From Brevipalpus yothersi (Eukaryota > Arthropoda > Arachnida > Trombidiformes > Tenuipalpidae): a stretch of 64,000 nucleotides of DNA. The position numbers and the translations under genes were made by a program. The notes under the pieces were generated by a model. The model did not search any database, was not told the DNA's origin, and worked only from the letters and a program-made list of their open reading frames with translations. The stretch's first letter is position 1, and each line of letters starts with the position of its first letter. This document shows positions 26,799 through 40,702 of this stretch, piece after piece. The stretch covers positions 56,251 to 120,250 of the forward strand of contig QZCP01000039.1 in assembly GCA_003956705.1 (NCBI GenBank). Direction: 5' to 3'.

Positions 26799-29700
26799 TC
26801 ACTTTATCTCTATCTCTGTTTATCATGCATGCAGATCCCTGAACCATTGAACTTGTCGCTGACTCTTATATTATTGTTTGCTGCCTTTTTCCATTCACCG
26901 TATGCACTGCTTTTCCATACCCTCTGGATACCTTCACTCCAGGGTAAACGTCCATGGATTTCAAGTGAACTAGAGAGAGAGAGAGAGAGAGAGAGATAGT
27001 TTGAAACGAGAGTATGAACACTTCATGATCAGATTAGTGTTGTTATTCTCTCTTTTCTCTACTCTTTCGTTCTTTTATTTAATAGGGTTTAGTAGGATGT
27101 AATTGCTGTAAATTTTTCGATACAGAGATCCGGGTTCACGCAAAAAATGTCCTCAAAAAGATTATTATTATTGTTATTATGAATAACAACTTTCCCGGGT
27201 GACCAGTTATTATATCAAATTTCACCTTCATAGTATTTCTCTTTTTGATCCTGGAATTTTTTCGTAAAACTCATGAGCGAATTCCCATATATGTGCATTC
27301 ATCCCAAGATGAGACCTTCCAGGTGGAACAAATCTTTCAATTCTTTTCTCAGCAAAATCTGAAGATACCCCAGCTGGTTGAAGGGGTTTGAATAGATTTT
27401 ATTCCTTCTTCTCGAGTTTTTTGTCTTCCATCTCTCAGTACATTCTGATCAAGACACTTTGAATTGAAAAGGAAAAGAATTGGGTCAAGAGAATGATAAA
27501 AATGAGCATATTTTACCAGATGAGAAGTATAGTCCTTTTTTCGGTTTGATACTTGACTTGCTTCACATCTTTCAATATTGGTACTTCAATTAATGATCAA
27601 ATTAAATTTTTAGCTCAAGAGAATTCAATTTTCCTCGATTGAAGCTGGCTTAAAAATTGTTACTACTAGCATTACCTGGATGGTGAATCTTTTGTATTTC
27701 ACTTCAATCAACTTCCTGTAATAGTTTCAAAATGCACATTACAAATTTTGAAATGTAAATATCTTTTTCCGAGAATAATGACAATTGGAAATATTCTAGA
27801 GCAAGCATATCAACCAGACGATGAAAGAAGAAAAATGAAACATGATACAGCTCACCGAAAGTTAGTTTCATTATTCAATCGAGAAGAAAAAACGGAGAAA
27901 AATCTCAAAATTCCCAAGTGAATTCCGATCAACCGAGCAGGTACGAAAGCTTTCTGCTCCCATAATGAATATGGATTAGATGTATTCCATTAAAAATTAG
28001 ATCAAAAGTTTCTTTTCCATGAGAATTTAGACATTTTGCTACTATCGTCTTCAATCTTTCACCTGTGTGAATACAACAAGGCAATCAATGGAGATGCAAA
28101 TGATATAAGCTCTTTATCTCTCTCTTTTTCTCTCTCTCTCTATCTCCAATGTAGTTAGAAGCGATGTGAAATGATTCATATTGTCAAGTATTGAGACATC
28201 AAATACAGCAATTTCTGGCTCATCTGAATTGGTGAATACACTTTGACTTACAACAGTAGCACACCCGATCAATATCTGTCTAAATCATGTATTCTCTATC
28301 ACACCTATGAATACTTCATTTGCATACGTAATTAGTGTCATTTGGATGATTAACGTTTCCTAATTACTATCGACCAAGCTTCTAAATACTATTATTATGA
28401 GTGATCTGAGGTATATGAATTATGTGTTTATCATCATCAACAGTTGACAGGCTAGAATTTCATACTTATCATATTCAAATATTCAATGTTTTCACTTTTT
28501 CTTTTTCTTCTTTCTTTCACTTTCTTTGATTATTATCTAAGATATAAATTCAAGGACAGAAGAACATGAGCATTCAGATGTGAAGAGAAATAAGAAAAGA
28601 AAGAAAGAGAGCTTCAATATATTTTGATCGAGTGAAGAGAAAATGAAAATGATAAAAAATGAGCAAGTATATAGATGGAGGAATAAGATGTAGCTTCATA
28701 TATTTTGCTTACCTTTCATTTTATGAAAATTTCTCAGATATTCAAATATATATATATGTGTATATAAAGTATTGGATGCTGAAATATATGGAATGCTTGA
28801 AATAGTTTCAGTTCTTGCAAGGATAGAGAGAGAAAAAAAGCAAGAAAAGCATCAAGTTATTTGGAGAAGTTTCTTTTTTTTTATTCTTCGTCAAACAAAA
28901 CTTACATGCTTTGCTGGCTGTTTTATAACTCATCATCAAATTGAATCTCTGATTGAGTGAAAATAGGGATTGAATTGATTTACAACAATCCATCCAAAAC
29001 AGTTCATGCAAACCCTTCCATAAAAGACTGAAATAGAAGTGTGTCAATGAGAAGAGAGAGAGAGATCATAGGCAAATCAATGGTCATTCAATGAAATCTT
29101 CCATTCATGAACATGCTTCGAACATTCTTACCTCCAGTTGAGGTCAGTCTCTCATTCTCTCATTATTCTGCCAGTATTCCAGCGATACTTTTAATTCCAT
29201 GTTCTCATGGTACTTGTGCAACAATCAGAGTTGTTACAACAGTTTCCATTATTGTGAAAACATACTCTTGTATACTCTGGAAATGGGAATAAGAGAGAAA
29301 GAGAGAAAGGAAAAGAAAGAGAAAAAGTATCTTCTTCCATCCTCTTTGGAAAAAAGAAAAAGAAAGAAAGATTGAATGAGATGAAGAAAGGATGGTAAAA
29401 GTTGCTATTCATCGTATTATCGTTTCATCCAATATTCTTTTTCCAGTACATCTCGTTCTTTCACTACATCATCACTCACTTGCACCACAACATTTACACT
29501 TGGCAAGTGTTACTTTTTGGACATTCTTGGAACTTATATCATATGTATTATTTCTCTCTCTCTCTCTCTTTTCTTTCATACACCGTTAACTTTATCCATT
29601 TTCAACTTTTTTTCTCATTGTTATGATCATGTCTCAAATTTTCGAGTGCATGTGTATACATATAAATTTGTTGGACTCACACGTATACAAGAATAAGAAT

Positions 29701-30479
29701 AAGAATACTCCTAAGGAACCATCATCTTTTCCTCTCATTCCTTATTTTTCTACTTCAATCTCTTTCAATAGATATTCTTCATCCTTTTCAAATTCTCACT
29801 TCATCCTTTTCCACCACTTCCTATCTTTTACCATGATATTATTATCTGTACCCATTATGATGATCACTATCGGTCGAGTCATCATGATCATTCCATTGAT
29901 ACTTGATCTTTTCACGCTCTCCTACTTATATCACCTCATATTTTTGTCTGTGTCTCTTCCTCTTTTTCATCTTCTTCCTCTTCTTCTTCCTATTTCTCAA
30001 TATTAACTTTCTCTCTCTTTTATCTTCTCTCTATTAACTTGTGGAATGGCTTCCATTCGATCATCGCATTTTGATGCGCTCTACTTGGTTCCTGTGTGTC
30101 CATTCTCTGGTCAATTCACCAATATATATACGAACCACCAATAAATACCCATACAACCATGTACCCATGGTATATACAGCTATGGATGTGTAGCTTTTGT
30201 AGACGTCGAGGAACTCAACCTGCTGTTGCTGCCTTAACTGAATTAGGACTTCTAATACCATCATCACTGGTATCCGGAAGAAGAAGATCAACTATTGTTA
30301 GCATACAAGATAGAGATGCCTCAACGGGTCAGGTAAGTTGATTTGATGGGAGGAAAAACAGTATACCTAAGAATAAGAAGAAAGAAAATTTTTGCCTTTT
30401 CCGCATCCAATATTCTTTCACATGGAAAGTATATTCTCTGCACCATAGCCAATAATAACAACGGATGGCGATGTCTCTG

Positions 30480-30542
<63 letters not shown>

Positions 30543-30845
30543 GAGAATCTGTGTAACTGGTGGCTTTGGTTGGGAAGAGAGATAAAACAGGAAAAATAAT
30601 ACTGTTCACGAAGAAGAATATATATATACACTGAATTCAGAGTATCGTGTGAGTGGAAATATATGTAGCGCCTGTTGATGTGTTAAAAATACGGAAGCAA
30701 CAACATTCACACCAGGATATGGACATATCGAAATGATGTTTTCTAAGTATATTATCATGAGAATAAGTATGTCTATGTAAGTGAAAAGTTAAGAGAGTCA
30801 ATTCAGTTCCTCACTATCAAGGTTGATGTATGAAACGATTTTCTA

Positions 30846-30908
<63 letters not shown>

Positions 30909-31926
30909 TAAGTGATTTTATATGTCTGTAGATTCAAGAGAATCATAAGGCACAAAACTGTGACCGATATTATGAGGAGAATTTTTCTTAGAATTGAAAA
31001 TATATATACACACAAATATGAGAAAGAGAGTGAATATTAGCGCAAAAAGAGGAAATCATCGCCATTATTTGATATGATGATGATTTTATGGCTGGCTACA
31101 AGTTTTGTGTATGATTGCAATGCGGAAAAAGGATGAAGAGTTGGAGGGAAAATTTTTTTCAATGATCATAACAACACTATCCAAAATATTTTACAAGATG
31201 CATGAAGGCTCGTAAATTGATGTGTAAAGTTCATTTGTGAATGGAAAACATGCACACAAGTAAATGTATATTTATTTTTTTTCATTCAAAAACGATATTC
31301 AGATACATGACACGAAGTTACAATTTATCGTAGGCGATTTTGGGCCATTTTTTCTTAAGGTTTCCATAAGAGCATACAGCTTTGAATCTTGCTTGTGTGT
31401 ATGTGTAAGGTTTGATATAAATTCTTTCTGGCTCATTCAACTTCAATAATAATATCATGCATATGAATCCACATTATTATCACTCATAAACAGTTATACC
31501 ACTACTTACTCACAGCATGTGTGTGTGTGTGTGTGTGCTTGTATTTGTGTATGTTTATGTCATTGACAAGTCATGTGAGCTTATTTTTTTCACTCGAAAA
31601 ACATTTCACTCCCACTGAATCAATGTTGCTTTTCAGCATATCAAAGTCTTTCCATGCCCCACTTCGGTTCCAGTGTAGAAGTTACGTGTATTGACTACTT
31701 TTACATGCATATATACATGTACATGTATATCATGTGAGTAACGGTAAAATGAAGGAGAGAAGAAGGAGAGAGAGAGAAAGAGAGAGTTTGGGAAACATGT
31801 TCATTTGCCTCTCATCATTTGACAAGCTATCAGCATCTTTTCCTTAAGCATTCATTGGAACCGAAGAGTGAGTGAAGGTGTAGTTCAGCTATACATGCAT
31901 ATGAGAGGAAGAGAGATGAAGAAAGC

Positions 31927-31971
<45 letters not shown>

Positions 31972-32093
31972 TAAGAAAGTGACTATAGATGATGGTGAAT
32001 GCAGATATTCTTTCCAAAACTCTCATTTCCATGAGATTGATCATGAATCACATCACTATTTTCTCTTAGAATGAGTCAAGAGGAATGAAAAAG

Positions 32094-32136
<43 letters not shown>

Positions 32137-33925
32137 AATATTCACTGTCTCACGCCATGGCTTGAATATTACATCATCTTGGAGGCAATATCAAATTCCT
32201 GGAAGCAAAAAGAACAGCATTCAGTAAAAGAATATGCTACCGGAGAAATAAGAGAAGATAGGATGAATGGGAAAGAGAGAAAGAAAGAAGGAGAGAGAGA
32301 AAGAAAAGAGTGAAAATGTATGAAACCGAAAAACTAAAGTGAATAAGAGAAGAAAGAGAGGAAGAGAGGAAGAGAGAGAGAGAGAAGAAAAGTGTTCAGT
32401 AGGGTTAGAAAAGATGAGTGAGATGGAGATAAAATTGATGCAGGTGAGATCAATTCTTTTCCATGCGCACCAAATGTGAACGGTTTCAAGTTGAGGAATA
32501 CATGAAATAAGGTCGGCTGATGGTAAGGTAAGAAGAGTATGAAGAAGAGGAAGAAGAAAAAGAATATCGATCCAGTACAAAACTCAACGTGTGTGTGTGA
32601 GAGAGAGAATAGCAACAAGAAGGCGAATGGTAAGAAAAAGTAATGTGGTAAACCACTGACTTGTCTGATTTAGTGGCTCACTGTTGCCATTGAAGAATGA
32701 AGGTAAAATACGATCATGATGGTGATGATCATGTGGTATAGATATCAATCTAATGATTTTGCTATTTGAATATATGTGGAATACAGAATGCTCTCTGTAT
32801 GCATGTGTAGTAGTGGGTTGAAAGTCATTAGAATGGAAGCTCATTGATCATGGCTGAAGAGGAAGCGAATGAAAAATCGAAATGATTCTTCCAATTGATG
32901 ATCATTGAGTTGAAACAGTTTTTGAATTTCACATTCTCTCTCTAACTGATTATCTTTCTCTTCATATACTCAGAAAGAAAGAGAGAATAGCGGTAATTTG
33001 GATTCACTTTGTGATGTGTGCATATATGTGTTCTTTTTTTTCTATGCGATTGTCAAAGTATTCTCAACTTTTGTTTCTCTTTTATCTTCCATCCATAATG
33101 AATCATTTTCATTAATTGATTCATCCAGTGAATTACTTTCAATTCTATTGGGACATTTGGGACTATTTTCCATTGTTTTCATTGGATATACACATTGAGA
33201 GTGGGAGGAAAAAAAGAAGAGAGATACATTAGATGACTTCAGGAATCAATATCAGTATTATATCAGTGTTCACAAAATAATTTGATTCAAGAGTAGCAAA
33301 ATTCTCTTTCTCAAATCGTCTGGAATTCATTTCATGGAATTTCGATAAGCCTTGGTGAGCCAGCATTTCTCTCTTTCTCTCTTGGCATGATATCTCTTTC
33401 ACTAAAATAGCAAAATTAGAATCAATTCAAAAAGACTGATAACTGGGTTAAGATGTAAATCCTATTGGGAAAACAAAAAATAACCTTCTGGTACAGAAAT
33501 TAACCATGCCTTTTGAAATTGAAATGCAGTCTTCAACCTTCAACTAGGAGAGACACTTTATACGATTCGTTTTACAGAATACATAAGAATCTAGGAATAT
33601 AAGTGATAAAAGCTTAGGGAAAAAAAGGGAAAGAGTGAAATATATATTGCAGAGAACAAAATCAAATTCAGAATTAAATTGAAGAAAATACTTTACCAAG
33701 AAGCAGACAAAATTCTCTTGACAATATTTGAATGCATTTTAGTAAAAAAGATTTTCAGATTGCTTCGATATACTAGATACAAGATCACTCATGCATACTA
33801 ATATCTTAACAACTCGTGTCACATTGTACACATGGTAACTTCGATCTCATCTCATTTCCTTGGCTTGATCTTATTTCTCTTTACCTTCATGAATAGCTTG
33901 GAAGAATTCTTCCAAGAGAGTATAC

Positions 33926-33969
<44 letters not shown>

Positions 33970-33970
33970 G

Positions 33971-34013
<43 letters not shown>

Positions 34014-36339
34014 AGCGAGATAGATAGATAGAAGCGAAAGTTTCAAGTCTCTATAGCTTATTTATGAGATCTTGAAGACTGGAGGAGATGACCTTCCAAC
34101 TACCCATGATCATCATGAAATAGAAATGAGAAAAAGAGATACGATGAGATGAGAGAATTCATGATGGCCAAAAGTTACATGTGAATAAGGATCATCATGG
34201 AGAGACGGGTATTTCGGTGTATAAGTGTGGGTGTCGAGATGAGAAAGAGAGAGAATCATGTATGAGTATCAGCAAAATTTGTTCAATATGCCCATGTTTA
34301 AGGTGGGTAGTCAACCAATTCATTCCTGGTATCATTTGATAATTTTTTGGAAAAAGAAGCGAATTGAATCTCACAAGAATTGTGCAATCGAATTTTGATG
34401 TTCATTGGCTTTTATTGGCCCATTAGAGAATTGGTTGAATCGAATTGAATTTGTATCGAAAAGAGAAAGTCATGAAAGAGAGAGAGTAAAATGAGAGAAT
34501 CGAATTCTGTGAATTATTTAACGAAAAGAGATAGAACGAGAAAAAGAAAAAGTTGGAAAGTTGGAAATCAGTATCCCCTAAGATTTGGAAAGAAAAAAGG
34601 AAAATTTCTTTCCAATACTGGGTCAAGGATAAATTTTTTACCATATACTGCTATAAAATATGATTAATATTGATGAGAAAACACACCCAAAAAGCAAGAA
34701 GCTATAACTTACGGGTGAAAAAAGAAAAGAAATAAGTAAAGAAAGATGAATGATTGTAATAATATGATGCTAATAGTATTCCCTCTTCACCTGTTCCATG
34801 GAATAAGGATCACAATTTTTGATGCATCAATCAAGCGGAATATGTGTTTGTATCCATACATACCCACATCTACTGATGAGACTAAAGTATCTATCCTGTA
34901 TTCTGTATTCTTCGATCGGATTTTTTCCGTGGGTTTGTGTTCAGGATGGACAATGTTTGAATATTGGCTTGTACACTACCGTTATTCTCTAGAACATTTT
35001 CAATTTATCCATTCAATATCTAATTCGAGTAAATGGTGTATTTTTTTCTCCATTTACAGAGACGGCCTTCCAATGTCGAGATATCAAGACAAAGTTCCAC
35101 AGATTCAACTGGTGCAAGTCTTTTGACTACTGGTGATAGTCGTCCATCATCTCGTGTAAGTGGTAATGCTCGACGCTTGTCAGCACGTCCTGATGTGCCA
35201 ATAAGAAGATATTCTGCAACATTGATCAAAGATCGCTACTCATCAGCCGATGGTCTTGATGAGCACATACGGCCAGCCAGTGAGTCTTCCAATGTAAATA
35301 TGATGAACAATAATAGCTCAATGTTTGGTGCCAATATGATTCGCTCACGAGGTGATATTGGTGGTAGTATTGGTCACAATAGTAATAATAATAATAATGG
35401 ATCACAGCGAATGCCTCGAAAATCATTTTCCGCTTCCGATAGCTCATTAGAAGATTTTATAGCTGATAGTGAGAATCATGATCCCAATTTTAATGGTCTC
35501 AATCCGAAGCGAAGACGTTCAAGAAGATCAAAGTCAATCAGTCAAAATCAACATTCAACCAGCACTGGTGGACTTGCCGGTAATGGTGGTGGTGGTATGG
35601 GACCTAGTCAACCGTATTCCCGGTCACCGAGAACATCGACCAGTGGTAAGGGAATGATGATGGACAATGATGGTGATACATTCATCGAATCGGATCCAAA
35701 TTTGTTTCCACAACGATTGAGTGAACGTAAAAGTAGCAATTATAATATCAATACTGGCTACAATCATGATGGTACCGTGTTGAGGCATATAGCATCGGAT
35801 GCTGCCTTATATTCTGATGCATTACGACGTAAAAGTGATTCACAGAGCTCAGAGTATAGTGATATTAGGGTGTCCAGTCCACCAGGTGATTCAATGTCTC
35901 CATCATCACCAGATATAAGCAGATCACCACGAGAATCGGCAGATTCTGATATGTTAGGTCTTCGTAAGTATTTTATCATTCAATTTACTCATCTATCTGA
36001 TTTTTGATGTGATCATTTCACCGTGTAGTTGATGGAGTAGAGGAGTAGAAGTACACTTGCAAACGATACTTATTGCTTGAAAGGCTTCAGATAATCTTTG
36101 CAATATCATGACCAAAGTCATCGGTATTCCTTTCTCTCTGTTTCTTGGAAGAAGAAGAAAATCGATGAAGGGGGACAAAGTCAACCTTGATGAAAGCTTT
36201 TATCTTACTTTCTCTTTCTCTCTTTTTCTGAATCTCTTTGCGAGCATTCTCATTGTAAGATTGGCACCTAGCATCTCATTTCCAGGGTCAAATTTTGCCA
36301 GAACCTTTCAGGTTAAATTATATTATCTACTGGAGTACT

Positions 36340-36414
<75 letters not shown>

Positions 36415-37512
36415 CTCAAGATTCAGTTTCCTCACAAGCCTACAGGCATACAGACAGATTTTTTCCTCTCTCCTCTTCTCACACTTGCAATATTCAATCA
36501 GTATTTCAGAATGAATAATTGATTGTGATTCCTAATGATTCTTAACAGAAACTTTTTTCTTTGCCCAAGAGAAAAAAGCTTGAAATGGTTACATTCACTT
36601 TCTTTCCCTCTCTTTTCTCACATCTTTAGATATATTCGAATAATATATGTTCTCTTTGTCAGCAGTTTTCTTTCCACAATGCCTGGAAGGTTTATCCACA
36701 ATTCTTTCAAGATACTTTGTATCCTTAGCTAGTTTTCTTTCTGCTCATGAAATGCAACATATTTCTCTCTCTCTCTCTTTCTCTCTTTTTCAAAAGTTAT
36801 TCACTCTACAAGTGAGGAGTGTTTGAGAAAAAATTCCACAAAATTGGAATTTTTCAACATGTAATTCTGGAGTCTCTGATGGGGAATATTAATGATCATC
36901 TCAACCGATTTGGTGGATTCATTCAATAACTCATCTTAACCAATCTCAATGCTCTGTCAACCTAGATCAATTTGTTTTGGAATGAAAACAATAATCATGT
37001 TGAAGCGTATCTCGCTCATTATTCTCCATACACATGAATGCTGAGAGATACTGCAAAATGAATCATTATCAATTGATCACATTTTTTTCATTCTTTTCTC
37101 TCTCTTTTACAGCCTCAATAGGAGCTTTGCCCACACAAAGGCGATCAATTCCATCCGTTTTAGTTGATAATGCTGTTGATGGCCATCATTTGACCTTAAA
37201 AGACTGTTTTACTCGTCGCAGTAGTACCGGTCGAGCCTTACCAAGAATACCATCAGAACAGGTAAGTGAAATGAGTGGAAGCCCTGATGTGATGGTGTAA
37301 AGGGGTCAAGAAGAGAATGACCATGTGAAGGGGGCACAAAACATAGTGGAGAAAGGCATTATCCAATGAGAGGATTCTTGGGGTGAATAATGTGTTCTCG
37401 TGTACATTACTCGTGTTCCTTATGTTATGCGACCATTGTGCAAGCCATTATTCCAACCTTTTCCAAGGGAATATGATACCAAAGGAATTGGATAACATCA
37501 TGATGAGCTATT

Positions 37513-37554
<42 letters not shown>

Positions 37555-37754
37555 GCTCTCTTTCGCTCTCTTTCTCTCTCTTTCACTCACTTACTCGTTC
37601 TTCTCAAGCAATCCTCTCTGCCTACTTTTTTTCTCATCTCTAGTATGTTACTTTTGAAGTATTCTCACTGTTTTGTTTATCTCACTCATTCAATCCACTA
37701 TCATTGAGTGTTTCTCATCTTTTTTATTCTTGCCTTTTCATATTTGACTGTGGG

Positions 37755-37804
<50 letters not shown>

Positions 37805-40627
37805 CACAAGAGAGTCGAGAAAAGTTGACCAAAGAGAAAAAAGCGGCAATGATGCGGGTTTGCAACAGGTTTCCTAGGAGATGAGAAGTGCTTTTCTCCT
37901 GAATCTTTCTCTCTATTGGATTCCCTGCTGCTCTTCACTTGCTTGAGTGCGTAGGAGTAGTAAGAGAAAAGAAAGAGAACCAAGAGAGAGAGAGAGAGAA
38001 CCTTCGAGTGATTGAAGCTCTCCACAGTCTATGGTTCTGATGGTGAATTCTTTTTCTCATATCTCTCTCAATTCTCTCAAACTGCCTGTGGAATGTTTGC
38101 ATGTGTATGTGCTACCTGCTGGAGGATATATATTTTTTCCTATCCCCACTCTCTTTTTTCCCTCTTTATCTTTTCCTTTTGTGTTACCATCTATCAGCAT
38201 ACTTAAAATTAGCTTCACTTGCGGGGAGAGAGAGAAGGTGATAATCATTATTCGATTCAATATCCTCAAGTATCAGTCGAACACGTTCCATGAGTTGGAG
38301 TATTACTTTTTTTGCTCGGATAGAACTTTTTTTCTTCTTCTCTACACATTCCACTAAATTGCATAGCTTTTCGAAATGATAGCTATCCGTTCGATTCATC
38401 TTCATTTTCGATTAAACATATGCGTAACGCCATCTTACGCTCCCGTGGAATAGCATTTTTGGAAGTGAAACTTTTTCCCTCCAATATTAGAATATTGTCC
38501 GTATTATTGGAAAATGATAATTTTTTGCTCAATCAACAATCTTCACAAGTCATCTGGCCATGGCAGTCACACTTATGCTTGCAAAAAATATCAAAGTCAA
38601 TGATCCTGATCAAGAGAAGCCAATCGTATGGTCAATAGTGGAATGAATGCTCAATTGACAGAGAAATCGATGAAAAGGAGAAGAAGGAGAAAAATCTATT
38701 CTCGATTCTTCTCTATGGTCAGCATGAGCTTTTTGGATGAATTGAGTAAGATAGAAAAAGAGAGAGAGAAAGCATACAATTATTGTCAATCGGAATAAGA
38801 AAGGTGACGAAAACCTTGATTCATGTTGGGATCAGTGAGAATAGAGTGTCTATACATATATATATATATATATATATTTAGATATACCGTTATATATACA
38901 CATACTTATCAAAATGATTCTGAAATGGGTATTCTTGGGTATAGCCACTTAGACACCCACCGAGTTTTAGTTCACACTCACTTTGCCAACTTATTGGCCA
39001 GTTCATTGAGAATGAATGACCATATCCTGGATACTTTTGATACCCTTCTTTTCTTCACATGTTCAATCTCAATATTGATCATTTAAGTGACGGAACCTTG
39101 ATTAAGCATTCACTTGGTTCTGTAAGTGGATCAATAGTCGAATCGATCGGTTGTAATCAATGGACTTGAAGAGTAAGACATAGACACAGTGGAGGAAAGA
39201 AAGAGAGAGAGAAAGTGAAGGAATCTGAGTGAAATATCTTGATTCTCTTCTTCTTCAAGAATCTCTTTCAAGATTCACTTACATGCTCACTTCCGATTCA
39301 TTCCATCAGAATCTCACGAACACTTTTCTTATTGCCTTATTTTTCTAATCTTACATACACACATACTCATTTCTTACTCTTTTTTATTCCTTCTCTCTCT
39401 CTCTTCTTTTTCTTTTCTTCATCATCACTTTAGTCAAGAAGCCTCTTGGAGCTGCCTCAGGGAAGAACCCATAGTACACATTCACTGGATCTACCTAATT
39501 CTGATCAACCTAGAAGAGCTTCTGCACCAGAGGGTGAAAATATCACAATTGTTATTGATGATGTTGATTCGGCTGGTAAGTAGAAAGTATTCCTTATGAG
39601 TTGTTGATTAACTTTTACTCTTCTCTCTTGGGATGTGAAAATGGGTAATAAAAGTTGTATATAGTTGATTACATGATCATATCATTTTGGTTAACTGGAA
39701 ATTACATATACTTTTCAACAATAGAAAACAATCTTCCTCAGATGAGTCTTGAAGGACAGGGTCTAGACACTTTTATTGAATGTGTAAGCATCATTAATAG
39801 TTGTCGCTCTAAAACTGTCAAGCTAGTGTAATTATTATCATTGCTTGAGACTGAAAATTTTTCTTGAATCAGCCGTTAAAAATGCTATATATCTGTATTT
39901 CCAGGATATCAGTGCAAAAATTATATCAAGCTCTTCTTAATGTGGGTCATATCTTAGGTTGTTTTTTCAAGGAATGTGAAAATTCTTGGAGATTTCTACT
40001 TGAATCGACCCAGCTGTAGAAGTAGAGTGAAAATCGAACAGGAATTCTCTCTTCCAATATTCTCCATGCTTGAGATTGAGAGAGGGAAAGACCAAGAATG
40101 GAGAGAAAGAAGAGAGAAAGAGAGCGATCATTGATCAAAAGGCAATCAATATTGCACTTGACCGGATTCTTGAGCCTAGAATTTCGTGACACAACGTTAT
40201 ACTGAGTGTGGAATCATTTTCTCCAGGTCCTTACGTAGGTTGAACCATGGTGTTGGAATGGAGTGTTAATGAGCTGAAAGAATCGATTATGATTGCAAAG
40301 TTTCTTTGAGAGATGAGCTGCATTGATTTTTGATGGAAAATGATGCTGACACTTGGAATCAGTTCCGAGCATACACTTCTATCCTTCATGTCCTTGAACT
40401 GATGTTCATCTTTCAATCACTCAGACAATTTATTTCTACCACAGTCAGCATAGTTGCACTCTGATTTTTTTCATCTATCTTTACTTCAATACAAGCAAAC
40501 AAGTTGAAAAAAGTCCATCAAATGTATTTGATCTGAATCAGCAAGTTACTAGTCAGGAATAGATGCTAGTGGAACCTAATGGTATTGAATTCGATCAGAA
40601 ATGCATTTGTTTCAAAAAAGATGGACG

Positions 40628-40702
<75 letters not shown>

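Larger units (their letters stand above)
26357..30179 (+). other. Rim intron 2 (3.8 kb)
   Basis: A (CT)n array begins 19 bp after the GTAAAC donor. The intron also carries the CT array with a single N at 26,749 and a GA array at 26,972. The rest is A/T-rich sequence with pyrimidine blocks near 29,400-30,000. No other gene is recognised. Confidence 0.8.
30333..35059 (+). other. Rim intron 3 (4.7 kb)
   Basis: It carries a matched (CT)n and (GA)n pair at 30,482 and 30,848 (see findings), several shorter GA arrays, and (GAAA)n at 33,927. I see no additional exon. Confidence 0.8.

Noticed and set aside
33832..34023. Open frame ending in a Lys/Glu/Arg repeat
   Set aside because: Its second half is the (GAAA)n-(GA)n array and the first half has no protein-like features.
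35033..36007. Full 324-codon frame as a single-exon gene
   Set aside because: Both ends run into introns. Splice sites at 35060 and 35963 and phases place it as Rim exon 4.
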